Part shown: piece after piece, positions 17,542-25,360 of the stretch | Layout: every line of letters begins with the position of its first letter | Position numbering within the stretch: the first letter of the stretch is position 1 | Assembly (NCBI RefSeq): GCF_016107685.1 | Contig: NZ_JABASY010000005.1 | Coordinates: 62,001-126,000 of the forward strand | From: Brevibacterium yomogidense | GTDB taxonomy: Bacteria; Actinomycetota; Actinomycetes; Actinomycetales; Brevibacteriaceae | Direction: 5' to 3' | Length of the DNA stretch: 64,000 nucleotides | Program-made: the position numbers and the translations under genes | Notes under the pieces: model-generated | The model's database searches: none | What the model saw: the letters and a program-made list of their open reading frames with translations, nothing else | What the model was told of the DNA's origin: nothing

Positions 17542-17729
17542 GGGGTAGCTCCTTCGCGGAGGCGGATCTCTTCGCGCAGGATCGTGAAAGCCTTGACCCG
17601 TTCCTGGGCTTCGTTGGTTGACCCTGTTTCGAGGAGTCGTGCGACGACGTAGGCGGTGTGGTTCATCTCGTCGCGTAGCTGCTGAGCTGTGAGGTCTGCG
17701 GCGTCTGTGGGTGTGAGTTGGTTTTGCAT
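17538..17729 (-). CDS. Small hypothetical protein, first gene of leftward operon
   Basis: A 63-aa protein from ATG 17729 with GGAGGAC upstream. Helical (LTAQQLRDEMNHTAYVVARLLE, then AFTILREEIRLREG) with no clear HTH. Translationally coupled to the ImmA/IrrE gene. In comparable operons this position often holds the repressor or antitoxin; I cannot show that here. Confidence 0.6.
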   Translation of the reverse strand: MQNQLTPTDAADLTAQQLRDEMNHTAYVVARLLETGSTNEAQERVKAFTILREEIRLREGATP

Positions 17730-17985
17730 GGTGTCCTCCGTTGGTGGGTGAGTAGGCGAAGCGGTCGCCCGAGGGGCGCAGAAGCTTTTGCCCCGTCCCC
17801 AAGCGCCCGCCGACCGAACCACGCTCCGACCGACAATCGGGTACGCCTATCGGACCCCCGCTGTGAAGGCGAGTGTCTGGTAGGCGTCCTGGTCGCGGCC
17901 CGGCCTGGCTGCGGCTCACCCTCCGAGTACGGGTGCTCGACGTGGATACTCGGCGTTCGCTGGTTTCGGCGTAGGAACGTAAAGA

Positions 17986-18107
17986 AGGACCGCCTCGGCA
18001 TTGAGTGCGGTCCTAGATCGTCAGGGGTCCAGTTGGTATGCTGGGCCTGCAATCGAGCTTCCGACTCGTTTGCCGTACCCCCGGAGGACTGCAATCCTCG
18101 CGGGGGG
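17986..18107. terminator. Terminators at the attR end of element 1
   Basis: AGGACCGC (17986-17993) pairs with GCGGTCCT (18007-18014); read leftward it is followed by TCTTT. A second hairpin (CCCCCGGAGGA near 18078 with TCCTCGCGGGGG near 18095) read rightward is followed by CTTCATATTT. They isolate the element from tadA. The rest of 17730-18125 holds the leftward operon's promoter and no credible gene. Confidence 0.55.
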
Positions 18108-18124
18108 CTTCATATTTAAGTGTG

Positions 18125-18145
18125 CTCATGACACTATCCGCACGC
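18125..18145. other. attR of element 1
   Basis: Right junction, where element sequence ending in AAGTGTGCTCATGAC meets tadA frame ATC CGC ACG CTG GTC (IRTLV). See attL for the two possible core assignments. Confidence 0.7.
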
Positions 18146-18555
18146 TGGTCCGCAACGCCCTCCGCATGCGCCCCGACCGCCTCGTCGTCGGCGAGGTCCG
18201 CGGCGCGGAGGTCCGCGACATGCTCACCGCGCTCAACACCGGGCACGAAGGCGGGTGCGCGACCGTGCACGCGAACACGACCGCTGCGGTGCCGAGCCGG
18301 CTCGAGGCCCTGGGCGCACTCGCCGGGATGAGCGCGCCCGCTGTGCACGCGCAGCTGTCGACCGCGATCGACCTGCTGCTGCACATTCGTCGTGACGCCG
18401 GCGGTCACGGCAGTCGGGGGATCGCCGAGGTCGCAGTCCCCGTGCTCGTCGACGACCGGGTCCGCACGAGCCTGGTCTGGGATCGGGCCGCCGGGTTCCA
18501 CCCGGACGGTGTCTCCCACCTGCAGCGCACCTTCGCGACGAAGGACCCCTCATGA
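18136..18555 (+). pseudogene. tadA: tadA (cpaF) 3' part
   Basis: C-terminal ~139 residues of the pilus ATPase: TLVRNALRMRPDRLVVGEVRG (residues split here from the N-terminal half), the Walker B/GEVRG segment, LTALNTGHEGG and TVHANT, which carries the conserved His. No native start remains. The frame joins the 5' part at 4863-5689. Its stop overlaps the tadB start (ATGA). Translation of tadB may depend on readthrough of this segment. Confidence 0.92.
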
Positions 18556-19328
18556 TCGTCCTGTTCGCGGCGTGTGGGATCGCCGTCGCCGGTGTGCTGC
18601 TCGTGACGGCGAGCCCCGCCGGCAGACGCCTGCGCACCCTGGCGCAGAGCGGACGGGCCATCGGAGGGACCGCGGGTGGTGACGGGGGCAGAGGCCAGCA
18701 GGGGACCTCGGCGGGTGGTGACGGGAGGGGCGGCCGGCAGGGGGCCACGGCGGATGGTGAGCTGCCGGCGACGCGAGGAGACTCAGCCGAGGACCCGCAC
18801 AGAGCGATCGCGGTCATCGACCGGGCGGCGGCGCTGCTGCGGATCGGGATGCCGCCGTCAGCGGTGACGATGCAGCTGGCGGAGGTGAGCGACGCGGACC
18901 TCGCCGCCGTCCTCACACGAGTCTCCCGGTCGATGAGCATGGGGGATGACCCGCAGACGGCGATCGGACGCCACGTCGGTGAGCTCCCCGTCCCGCTGGC
19001 GGACGTCCTCATCGGGATGGGCTCCGTCTGGGCGGTCGCGGAATCCGCCGGCGCACCGGCCGCGGACGTGCTGGAGCGCTACGCCCACAGCCGCCGGGAG
19101 ATCGCGGAGGCGGAGAGGGAGCGCGCCGTCGCGCTCGCCGGACCGCAGGCCACCGTCACGGTCCTCACGTGGCTGCCCGCCGCCGGGCTGGGGCTCGCGC
19201 TGCTCATCGGGGCCGACCCCCGCGCACTGCTGGGCTCACCCGTGGGACTCGCGTCGATCGGCTCCGGGATCATCCTCCTGCTCTGCGGACGCATGTGGAT
19301 GAAGAGGATGCTCGAGGGAGCGTCATGA
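18552..19328 (+). CDS. tadB: Tad pilus inner-membrane protein TadB-like
   Basis: A 258-aa T2SS-F-family platform protein. One N-terminal membrane helix, a Gly-rich linker (residues ~38-75), the cytoplasmic T2SSF domain (IDRAAALLRIGMPPSAV, then RREIAEAERERAVALAGPQA), and two C-terminal helices. It is shorter than Gram-negative TadB, as usual for actinobacteria. Coupled to tadA upstream and tadC downstream through ATGA overlaps. It anchors the TadA motor and feeds pilin into the fibre. Confidence 0.85.
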   Translation: MIVLFAACGIAVAGVLLVTASPAGRRLRTLAQSGRAIGGTAGGDGGRGQQGTSAGGDGRGGRQGATADGELPATRGDSAEDPHRAIAVIDRAAALLRIGMPPSAVTMQLAEVSDADLAAVLTRVSRSMSMGDDPQTAIGRHVGELPVPLADVLIGMGSVWAVAESAGAPAADVLERYAHSRREIAEAERERAVALAGPQATVTVLTWLPAAGLGLALLIGADPRALLGSPVGLASIGSGIILLLCGRMWMKRMLEGAS

Positions 19329-20038
19329 TCACCGCGCTCGTCATCGTCGTGTGCGTGGTGGGCGGGTGGATGCTGGTCCTGCGATCCCCGCAGACGGGCA
19401 GGCTGGCACGGCTCACGCGTGGTGGGGCTTCGGGCGACGGCTCGGGCACGGTCGGTGGTCCGGCTTGGGCCGGCGGTCCGGGCTCGGCCAACCGCTCGGA
19501 TTCGGCCAACCGCTCGGATTCGGCCAACCGCTCGGACTCTTCGCCGGGAGTGGCGGCCAGCCGTTCGCCGAGGTCGTCCCGGGTCGACGACCTCGCCTTC
19601 GATCTGGACCTGGTCGCAGTGTGCCTCCAGGCGGGACTGCCGGTGGAGCGGGCACTCGACCACACGGTCCGTGCGTCCGGTGACCGCTCCGGACTGGGGC
19701 ACCTGGCCCGTGCGGCGCGGTGGGGTGTGGACGACATGCGACTGGACGGGACCCGTGACGGGGGTGAGGGAGCCGGGGCGCCGGACCTCGCCTCCGTGGT
19801 CGCGGTGATGCGCTTCTCCGGTCGGACCGGGGTGGCTCTCGCACCGCTGCTGCAGGCGCACGCGGACGAGTTGCGGCGCAGCGAGCACCGGCGACGGCAG
19901 ATCGCTGCGGCCAGGCTGGGCGTCATGCTCGTCCTCCCGCTGGGGGTGTGCGTCCTGCCGGCCTTCGTCCTGCTGGGGGTCGTGCCCGTCCTGCTCACGC
20001 TGATCGGTGACCTCGCCCCCGCGTTCAGTGGGCTGTGA
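19325..20038 (+). CDS. tadC: Tad pilus inner-membrane protein TadC-like
   Basis: A 237-aa T2SS-F protein, partner of TadB. N-terminal helix (ITALVIVVCVVGGWMLVL), a linker with three SANRSD repeats, then the T2SSF domain (DLDLVAVCLQAGLPVERAL, ending ADELRRSEHRRRQIAAARLGVML) and two C-terminal helices. ATG 19325 overlaps the tadB stop; upstream in-frame starts lie inside tadB. The linker repeat is a recent 18-bp tandem expansion. Confidence 0.85.
   Translation: MITALVIVVCVVGGWMLVLRSPQTGRLARLTRGGASGDGSGTVGGPAWAGGPGSANRSDSANRSDSANRSDSSPGVAASRSPRSSRVDDLAFDLDLVAVCLQAGLPVERALDHTVRASGDRSGLGHLARAARWGVDDMRLDGTRDGGEGAGAPDLASVVAVMRFSGRTGVALAPLLQAHADELRRSEHRRRQIAAARLGVMLVLPLGVCVLPAFVLLGVVPVLLTLIGDLAPAFSGL
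19484..19537 (+). repeat. Three 18-bp tandem repeats inside tadC
   Basis: TCGGCCAACCGCTCGGAT three times in a row, encoding SANRSD in the linker. A likely slippage site that changes linker length. Confidence 0.8.
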
Positions 20039-20288
20039 AGCGTCACCGGGTGGTGGTGATGCTTCGCTCGGCTGTTGTGTGTCACAGGGTGATGGCAGAG
20101 GAGGGCGGAGTGCGTACCGATGGCTGTGGAGTGGCAGGTCGTCTTCCACAGGGCCCGGGTCACTCTTCTCCGAACAGGGGAGAACAGCGACATTCGTGGG
20201 ACGGCACCCGTTCGGGGAGCCGACGCCGCGGGAAGGCCCCGCGGGTTCGGGGGACGAGGGGTGCCTCGTCCGAAGGAAGGGGAACATC
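20039..20288 (+). promoter_or_regulatory. Intergenic region before the Flp pilin gene
   Basis: A 250-bp gap between tadC and the pilin gene, larger than any other inside this locus, so the abundant pilin probably has its own promoter here. GAAGGGGA lies just before the ATG at 20289. I see no clear -35/-10 pair or operator. Confidence 0.35.
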
Positions 20289-20468
20289 ATGACGAGGACG
20301 TCATTCGACGACACCGTGGGGCACGAATCCACCGCGGTCGACGAGAAGGTGCCGGACGCGTCGCCGGCAGACGGGGTGGTCGTCCGCGCCGGGTCGGTAC
20401 GGGAGTGCCTGGCCGATGACACAGGAGCGACCACGGCAGAATACGCGATCACGACGCTTGCCAGTTGA
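20289..20468 (+). pseudogene. flp: Flp-type pilin (DUF4244) 5' part, interrupted by element 2
   Basis: Residues 1-58 of a DUF4244 Flp-like pilin: a 45-residue leader, then DDTGATTAEYAITTLA, the conserved TAEYA processing and helix-start region. The native frame ends with GCC at 20460-20462, followed by one element-encoded Ser and a TGA. The other half (ACGFAALLVIVLKSDPL) is at 40510-40614. The split falls in the hydrophobic helix, so no functional pilin can be made from this half. Confidence 0.92.
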
Positions 20469-20490
20469 TACTATGCTAGAGCATACTTAG
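20446..20490. other. attL of element 2
   Basis: The host half ends at GCC (20460-20462). The element arm starts AGTTGATACTATGC and then TAGAGCATACTT at 20477. On the other side, the reverse complement of the right arm also has TAGAGCATACTT exactly 14 nt from the same GCC. The dyad is symmetric about the core, as expected for a serine-integrase attP. Confidence 0.85.
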
Positions 20491-20499
20491 GATGGAACC

Positions 20500-21969
20500 G
20501 TGACTTGTGCCGCAATCTACGTCCGCCAGTCGATCGACCAGGATCAGGGCATCTCGCAGCAGCTCGCCGACTGCCGGGAGGAGGCTCGCCGCCGTGGTTG
20601 GCGGATCCTACACGAGTTCAAGGACAATGACACCTCCGGGAGCAAGGCGCGAGGGGCCGGGACCGGCTGGGCGGACATGCTCTCGGCCTATGACCGGGGC
20701 GAGTTCGACGTGCTGATCGTCGTGGACGTGGACCGTCTCACGCGCCGCCTCGCCGACGTGCTCGAACTGCGCCAGAAGCGCGAGATCAGGATCGTGACCG
20801 TACGCGGCGCTATCGACACCCAGGACGACGACTTCATGCTCAAGCAGCTTGTCCTCCTCGCTGAGCGCGAGGTGCAGGTCAAGACCCGACGCGCGCGCCG
20901 CTACGCCATCGAACGGCGCAAGCAGGGCCACCCAAGCCCCGGCCACACGCCCTACGGGTACCGCTGGCTGCCCGCCTCGCAGCGCGACGCGAACGGCACC
21001 CGGTTCGAGATCGTCGAGGACGAGGCGGCCGACGTGCGACGCATCTTCGGAGACTTTCTCGCGGGCGCGCCTCTCGGCCAGATCGCGCGTGACCTGAACC
21101 GTGCCGCACGGACCACACGAGCGGGGAAGCCGTGGAGGCGCACCACGGTGCGTCGGATGTTGATGAACCCTCACTACGCTGGGCTCCTGCCGCCCGCGCA
21201 GCAGGTCGCCGCGGGGCACTACGACCTCGCCAAGATCGACCTCGACGAGTGCGAGGCCGGCGCGTGGGAGCCGATCGTTTCCCGCGCCTATGTCAGCGCA
21301 GCTCGGGCGCAGCTCGTCGGGCGCGAACCCGTCCACAACGGCACCGCGCGCCGCTGGCTGCTCTCCGGTCTCGCCGTCTGCGCGACCTGCCGAGAGCCCG
21401 TGTACGCAGCCTCGGGGAAGAGCCACCCGACGAAGCGCGTCGACGGATCGGGCAAGGCCGCCTCGAAGCGATACCACACTTACCGCTGCCGCAACAATCA
21501 CTTCCACCGCGCAGGCGACCCCATCGATGAAGCCGTCACGCTGATCTGCATCCGCAGGCTCCAGGAGCCCGACGCCTCAACGCTGCTCGCGCAGGCCGCG
21601 GACGACGGAGAGAGCCCGAGTGAGCTCAACGCGCAGCTGGCAGACCTCGACAGGCGCGAGCAGGGCATCTACAACCTCCTCGCCACCCGAGGCAATACCG
21701 GGAACGCCATGCACGCTCTCGAGACCCTCGACGATGAGCGCGCCGATCTCGAAGCCCGCCTCCAGAAGGTCATCCAGCACGATCCGCTTGCCGAGGCCGT
21801 CCACAGCGGCGACGCGGAGGCATGGTGGGACGCCGCGAGCCTTGGGCGCAGGCGTACCGTCGTTGAGGAACTCATGACCGTGGTGATCCGACCGGTCCGG
21901 AAGGGTCAACGTACCCCGACCGTCGAGAAGGTCATTCCCACCATCGCGATCGAGTGGGTCCAGGACTGA
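20500..21969 (+). CDS. int: Large serine integrase of element 2
   Basis: A 489-aa serine recombinase. Nucleophile Ser11 in AIYVRQSID, DRLTRRLAD in the catalytic core, a recombinase domain (GQIARDLNRAARTTRAGKPW, then MNPHYAG), a zinc ribbon (CATCREPVYA with later YRCRNNH), and a C-terminal coiled coil. GTG start at 20500 with AGGATGG upstream, 38 nt from the attL core. It differs clearly in length and sequence from the element 1 integrase, so the two elements arrived independently. Confidence 0.95.
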   Translation: MTCAAIYVRQSIDQDQGISQQLADCREEARRRGWRILHEFKDNDTSGSKARGAGTGWADMLSAYDRGEFDVLIVVDVDRLTRRLADVLELRQKREIRIVTVRGAIDTQDDDFMLKQLVLLAEREVQVKTRRARRYAIERRKQGHPSPGHTPYGYRWLPASQRDANGTRFEIVEDEAADVRRIFGDFLAGAPLGQIARDLNRAARTTRAGKPWRRTTVRRMLMNPHYAGLLPPAQQVAAGHYDLAKIDLDECEAGAWEPIVSRAYVSAARAQLVGREPVHNGTARRWLLSGLAVCATCREPVYAASGKSHPTKRVDGSGKAASKRYHTYRCRNNHFHRAGDPIDEAVTLICIRRLQEPDASTLLAQAADDGESPSELNAQLADLDRREQGIYNLLATRGNTGNAMHALETLDDERADLEARLQKVIQHDPLAEAVHSGDAEAWWDAASLGRRRTVVEELMTVVIRPVRKGQRTPTVEKVIPTIAIEWVQD

Positions 21970-22226
21970 CCAGCAGGTCGCTTAGTCATATCGAAAAAGG
22001 GAATTCGATCCTTCGCTCCCTTTGGCGTTCAAGATAGCAATCAGGTTTAATGTCCGTATAAGGGGTGCATTCACCCCAGACGATGAACCTGTCGTGCCAC
22101 GAGGCACTGGTCAACCCTCGCTCGAAGTCACCACTAGAACACAACCCGTCGTGACCATCGCAGTTGGCGCTCCAGGCTATGTTAAAAGCAGAGGTGGGTC
22201 ACATCGCCCCGGCAAGGGGCGACCTC
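21970..22226. other. Gene-free stretch after the integrase
   Basis: 257 bp, lower GC than its surroundings at first (AAGATAGCAATCAGGTTTAATG). I find no gene, RNA or dyad I can defend. Confidence 0.3.
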
Positions 22227-22424
22227 TCAGCGGCTCCCCTCGAACGGGTCCACAACGGTGTGCACGCCGTGCTCCAGGCACACGAAACCGATCCGGATGC
22301 CCGCGTCCGTCGTGAACGGCTCCGGCTCGCAGTCCGCGCCGCAGTCAGAGCACGTCCGATAGTCCTCGTCCTGTGAGACTCGGACCTCGAGCCCGTCCGG
22401 GTTATCGTGCTGATCGTGCGCCAT
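22227..22424 (-). CDS. Small Cys-rich protein
   Basis: A 65-aa acidic protein with YRTCSDCGADCEPEPF and a later FVCLEHG, giving a likely zinc site. ATG at 22424. Composition and reading frame look genuine, not like a shadow of another gene. It resembles small conserved proteins on actinobacterial mobile elements; function unknown. Confidence 0.55.
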   Translation of the reverse strand: MAHDQHDNPDGLEVRVSQDEDYRTCSDCGADCEPEPFTTDAGIRIGFVCLEHGVHTVVDPFEGSR

Positions 22425-22787
22425 ACCCGCAAGCTTATGAGGTCAGCAGGCCCAGGTGAAGGCCCCGATGGCCAGGTGTTCGAGGTCGGCGCCGACTGGA
22501 GCTTTCGTGTAAGAGTACCGCCTGATCAGGGGGTTCCTGGAGGATGCTGGGTTGTTCGCTTCCCAAGCAGCGCCTTGCATCTGGCCTTCAGCGCCTTCGT
22601 CCGCCTGTCACTGAAGGGAGGATAGATGGAGGGTTTGGGTTCAGTCCTTGCGGTCGCGACACGGGTCGTCCATCGGCTCGACTGAACTGTCAACGAGTGA
22701 AGACGCACGCGCGAACTCGAGAGATGGACAGCACCCGTCTCCTCGGCCGACCTGATTAAGGTGCGGTCGACCTGTAGTCTGATCTAC
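22425..22787 (+). promoter_or_regulatory. Upstream region and likely leaderless promoter of the restriction gene
   Basis: 363 bp with no credible gene. TAGTCT at about 22774 lies roughly 10 nt before GTG 22788, which has no ribosome site, so a leaderless transcript starting at or near that GTG is likely. Confidence 0.4.
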
Positions 22788-23948
22788 GTGGACGAGAACA
22801 TACCCCAGACGCCTCGACGCAAACGAGGGGGCAAGCAGCCGTTCTCTTCGTTTGCAGAGGATCTGAACTTCCCCGCTGGCTTCTCTGACCGAGTAGCAGG
22901 CGAGAACGATCCGAAGCTCGGAGAGGCCAAGGACTGGCTCGTCAACGGTCGCTCGCAGCAGCAGAACTTCTGGCCCGCGCTCTCGCTAGCTCTCCTCTCA
23001 CAAGCGGAAGAGACGCTCAGCATAGCGGGCGAAGATAGTGTCGACGATGTATTCGACACATTCGAGATCGAGAGGACCGGCCGCACCGGGCGGGCCGTCA
23101 ACACGCTGAACTTCATCGTAAACGGCACAAAGATTACCCTTCGGCCCCGTTTCAACCCTGCGGCAGATGCCATTCGCATCGAGATGCGCCGTGATCACCC
23201 GTCCGCTGCACCTCACGCCACACAAGCATGGCGTGATTATCGACCGTTGATCGAGATGATCTACGCGATGTCTCCTGCTGCTCGTGCGCGCTTCGCTGAG
23301 TATGTGTGGGACACGGGCGTGAACGCCGCCGAAGAGCGCACCTGGGCAAAGCAGGCAGAGCGTATCGTGCGACCCTTCGAGTACGTCCTCGCTAATTTCG
23401 ATACCCACAACGCGAGGCCCGGAGGAGCGCTGTTCCAAGGACTCGTATTCGGCTACTTCCGCGCTGACTCACCAAACCTGACGCTCGAGTCCCACGCAGT
23501 CAATACCGGCTCCTCGCGTGCTGACATGCCAGGCGACGTGGCGGGCTTCCGTGGGGGCGAAGTGGAACTGGCTGTCGAGGTAAAGGACTACGGCATCCCG
23601 ATCGAGGACGTCGAGAACATCCTCGTGGACTTTCTCGAGGATCTTACTGATGCGCCGAACGCGACCGCTGTCGTCGTGGCCGACTCGGTCGATCAGGAAA
23701 GCCGTGACCGTCTTTCCGAGTCGAACATCATCGCCCTCGGACGTGACGACCTCCGTGCTCGGGTGATCACCTGGGACCTCCCGAAGCAGCAGGAGGCGCT
23801 CCGCGGAGCCCTCTACTACCTCGGTCGCATTCAGAAGAGCACTGCACTGGTCAAGCGCCTCACGGAGTTCCTCGAGACGGAGGGCATCTCCACAGGCGTC
23901 ATTGACCAGCCGACGGTCAGAGACGACGACGCATCGATCCCGAGTTAG
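22788..23948 (+). CDS. Type II restriction endonuclease (PD-(D/E)xK)
   Basis: A 386-aa protein facing a DNA methyltransferase gene tail to tail. A nuclease core is visible near residues 250-270: GDVAGFRGGEVELAVEVKDY has an acidic residue, then E264-V-K266, the (D/E)xK motif. Upstream, RPFEYVLANFD and GALFQGLVFGYFRADSPNL look like conserved family segments; I cannot name the subfamily or the site cut. GTG 22788 preferred (leaderless); GTG 22761 is also open. The last 4 nt overlap the methyltransferase 3' end. Confidence 0.75.
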   Translation: MDENIPQTPRRKRGGKQPFSSFAEDLNFPAGFSDRVAGENDPKLGEAKDWLVNGRSQQQNFWPALSLALLSQAEETLSIAGEDSVDDVFDTFEIERTGRTGRAVNTLNFIVNGTKITLRPRFNPAADAIRIEMRRDHPSAAPHATQAWRDYRPLIEMIYAMSPAARARFAEYVWDTGVNAAEERTWAKQAERIVRPFEYVLANFDTHNARPGGALFQGLVFGYFRADSPNLTLESHAVNTGSSRADMPGDVAGFRGGEVELAVEVKDYGIPIEDVENILVDFLEDLTDAPNATAVVVADSVDQESRDRLSESNIIALGRDDLRARVITWDLPKQQEALRGALYYLGRIQKSTALVKRLTEFLETEGISTGVIDQPTVRDDDASIPS

Positions 23949-25081
23949 TCCTCTTCGAGTCGGATAGTCATCTCGGAAAGCCGCGGGATCGCCTCCCGAG
24001 AGATGTTGATGTACTCGGGATCGCGTTCGACGCCTATCGACGAGTATCCGACCGCCTCCGCGGCTGCGAGCGTCGAGCCCGAACCAGCGAACGGATCCAG
24101 CACGATCCCCTGTCCCGTCGGCAGGGATGCCCGCACGACCCGCCGCAGGAATCCCTGGGGCTTCAGCGAGGGATGAGGCGCGATCGCGCGTTCCTTGCCT
24201 CGTGCGGGGGGACCCTTGATCACATCGCCGAAGGGCTGCTCATCGCTGATCCGGCGGAAGCCGCCAGTACCCCACTTGCGAAGATTCTCGGCGACCGTCC
24301 CTTCGATCGGTTTGCGGTAGAGCAGCCAGGGCTCCCATTGGGAACGAGGCATCACCGACACGTCTGAGAACTCCTCGTGCGCTCCCTTCGGACGGTCACC
24401 GCCCCGTAGCGTCTGCACCAGCCTGATGACCTCCCCTCGGCGCTCGAGCCCACCCGCCGTCAGAGCCGCCGATACAACATAAGAGACCAGAGGATTCGCC
24501 GCGACGAGCACGTTCCCGCCCGGAACGAGTACACGATTGACCAACTGCGCCCACTCCGTGAAGAAATCCGAGATTGTCTGGTAGTCCTCCGGCGTCATCG
24601 TCGTGAAACGCGGAAGCGGGGAGCGAGTGCTGCCGTCAAGAGTCGGCGGAATCCGCCAGAGGCCACCCTGGCCGCGGCGAAGCTTGCTCTGCTCACGAGC
24701 CGAGTACTCCGCTGCTCCATAAGGCGGATCGGTTACGACGGCATGGATGCTGTTCGGCTCACGACGAGCCAGCCACTCGAGGCTGTCATCGTGGAAAAGC
24801 GTCGCTTTGCCGTATGTGAACGCCGGGGCCTCAAGACTCGCGACACGCGAGGCCAGTGCATACATCCCCCGGTTGACACGAACGATCGTGGTACCCACGT
24901 TGAGCCGCAGCGAGGAGCGCACGCTCGACGGCGAGATGGCACGGCCCAGGATCGCGTTCACGCCCTCCTGGATCTCGCCCGTGGTGAGTCCGATCTCCCG
25001 AGCCTGAGCGAGCGTGGCGATGATCGCATCGCGCACGTCGCCGGATCGCACAGTCTCGCGTGAGGTAGTTAAAGACGTCAT
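23945..25081 (-). CDS. DNA methyltransferase (beta-class N4/N6) with N-terminal HTH
   Basis: A 378-aa S-adenosylmethionine-dependent DNA methyltransferase that protects host DNA from the adjacent nuclease. Motif IV TDPPYG (residues 117-122) comes before motif I DPFAGSGST (~331-337), the beta-class order. Residues ~13-80 form a winged helix (LTTGEIQEGVNAILGRAISPSSVRSSL is the region), an added DNA-binding domain found on some autoregulating methyltransferases. The ATG lies inside a GACGTC repeat that is duplicated upstream, a likely operator for this domain. Confidence 0.88.
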   Translation of the reverse strand: MTSLTTSRETVRSGDVRDAIIATLAQAREIGLTTGEIQEGVNAILGRAISPSSVRSSLRLNVGTTIVRVNRGMYALASRVASLEAPAFTYGKATLFHDDSLEWLARREPNSIHAVVTDPPYGAAEYSAREQSKLRRGQGGLWRIPPTLDGSTRSPLPRFTTMTPEDYQTISDFFTEWAQLVNRVLVPGGNVLVAANPLVSYVVSAALTAGGLERRGEVIRLVQTLRGGDRPKGAHEEFSDVSVMPRSQWEPWLLYRKPIEGTVAENLRKWGTGGFRRISDEQPFGDVIKGPPARGKERAIAPHPSLKPQGFLRRVVRASLPTGQGIVLDPFAGSGSTLAAAEAVGYSSIGVERDPEYINISREAIPRLSEMTIRLEED

Positions 25082-25118
25082 GACGTCAATATAGCATGAA
25101 ACAGACGTCGTGACGTCA
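25074..25118 (-). promoter_or_regulatory. Paired 15-bp palindromic operator at the methyltransferase start
   Basis: GACGTCATGACGTCA (25074-25088) and GACGTCGTGACGTCA (25104-25118), 30 bp apart, about three helical turns. The first covers the start codon; TATATT, a leftward -10 box, lies between them. Arrangement fits autorepression by the methyltransferase's HTH domain. Confidence 0.65.
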
Positions 25119-25198
25119 GATGACTATCTCGAAAGAGAGGCGGTCAGGGTCGCGCCGACCATCTCTCCTCGATCTTACGCCACGGGCTCTGCGACCTA

Positions 25199-25360
25199 TC
25201 ATTCGCGCAGGCCAGCGCCGCTACTGGTCTCGACAGAATGGACCATGTGGCCGACAACCCCAGGCGACCTCCCCGATGCGAGCGAGGTACTGTTGCTGGG
25301 CAGCGCGACGCCGGAGCGGGGCTTGGCATTCGTCGCCTCTGTGATCCACTCATCGCTCAT
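25199..25360 (-). CDS. Small ORF coupled to the resolvase
   Basis: A 53-codon frame (MSDEWITEATNAKPRSG) whose ATG overlaps the resolvase stop. The composition is ambiguous and it may be a remnant of a longer gene. The flanking 25119-25198 holds nothing else. Confidence 0.3.
   Translation of the reverse strand: MSDEWITEATNAKPRSGVALPSNSTSLASGRSPGVVGHMVHSVETSSGAGLRE

Larger units (their letters stand above)
5684..18135 (+). mobile_element. Element 1: serine-integrase phage satellite or reduced prophage in tadA
   Basis: About 12.45 kb bounded by the two halves of tadA. The integrase gene abuts attL. Rightward genes: sigma-like protein, HTH protein, AAA+ replication ATPase, small coupled genes, small terminase, tape measure protein, HNH nuclease. 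Leftward genes next to attR: 63-aa protein, ImmA/IrrE peptidase, ADP-ribosyltransferase-like protein. Genes for large terminase, portal, capsid, head-tail joining, major tail protein and lysis are not visible, so it cannot form particles alone. Confidence 0.88.

Noticed and set aside
16411-17729. Classical type II toxin-antitoxin pair
   Set aside because: The 63-aa protein has no visible antitoxin DNA-binding fold and the effector is third in the operon, so the label would go beyond the evidence.
17047-17919. 290-residue version of the ImmA/IrrE protein
   Set aside because: The extra N-terminus is Arg/Pro-rich shadow over the upstream 63-aa gene; GTG 17541 has a good ribosome site.
18040-18110. 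tRNA or tRNA-like attachment site at attR of element 1
   Set aside because: No acceptor/anticodon/T-arm cloverleaf forms; it is a terminator hairpin and the target gene is tadA.
19484-19537. Iteron or CRISPR-like repeat
   Set aside because: In-frame 18-bp tandem repeat in the tadC linker; explained by slippage.
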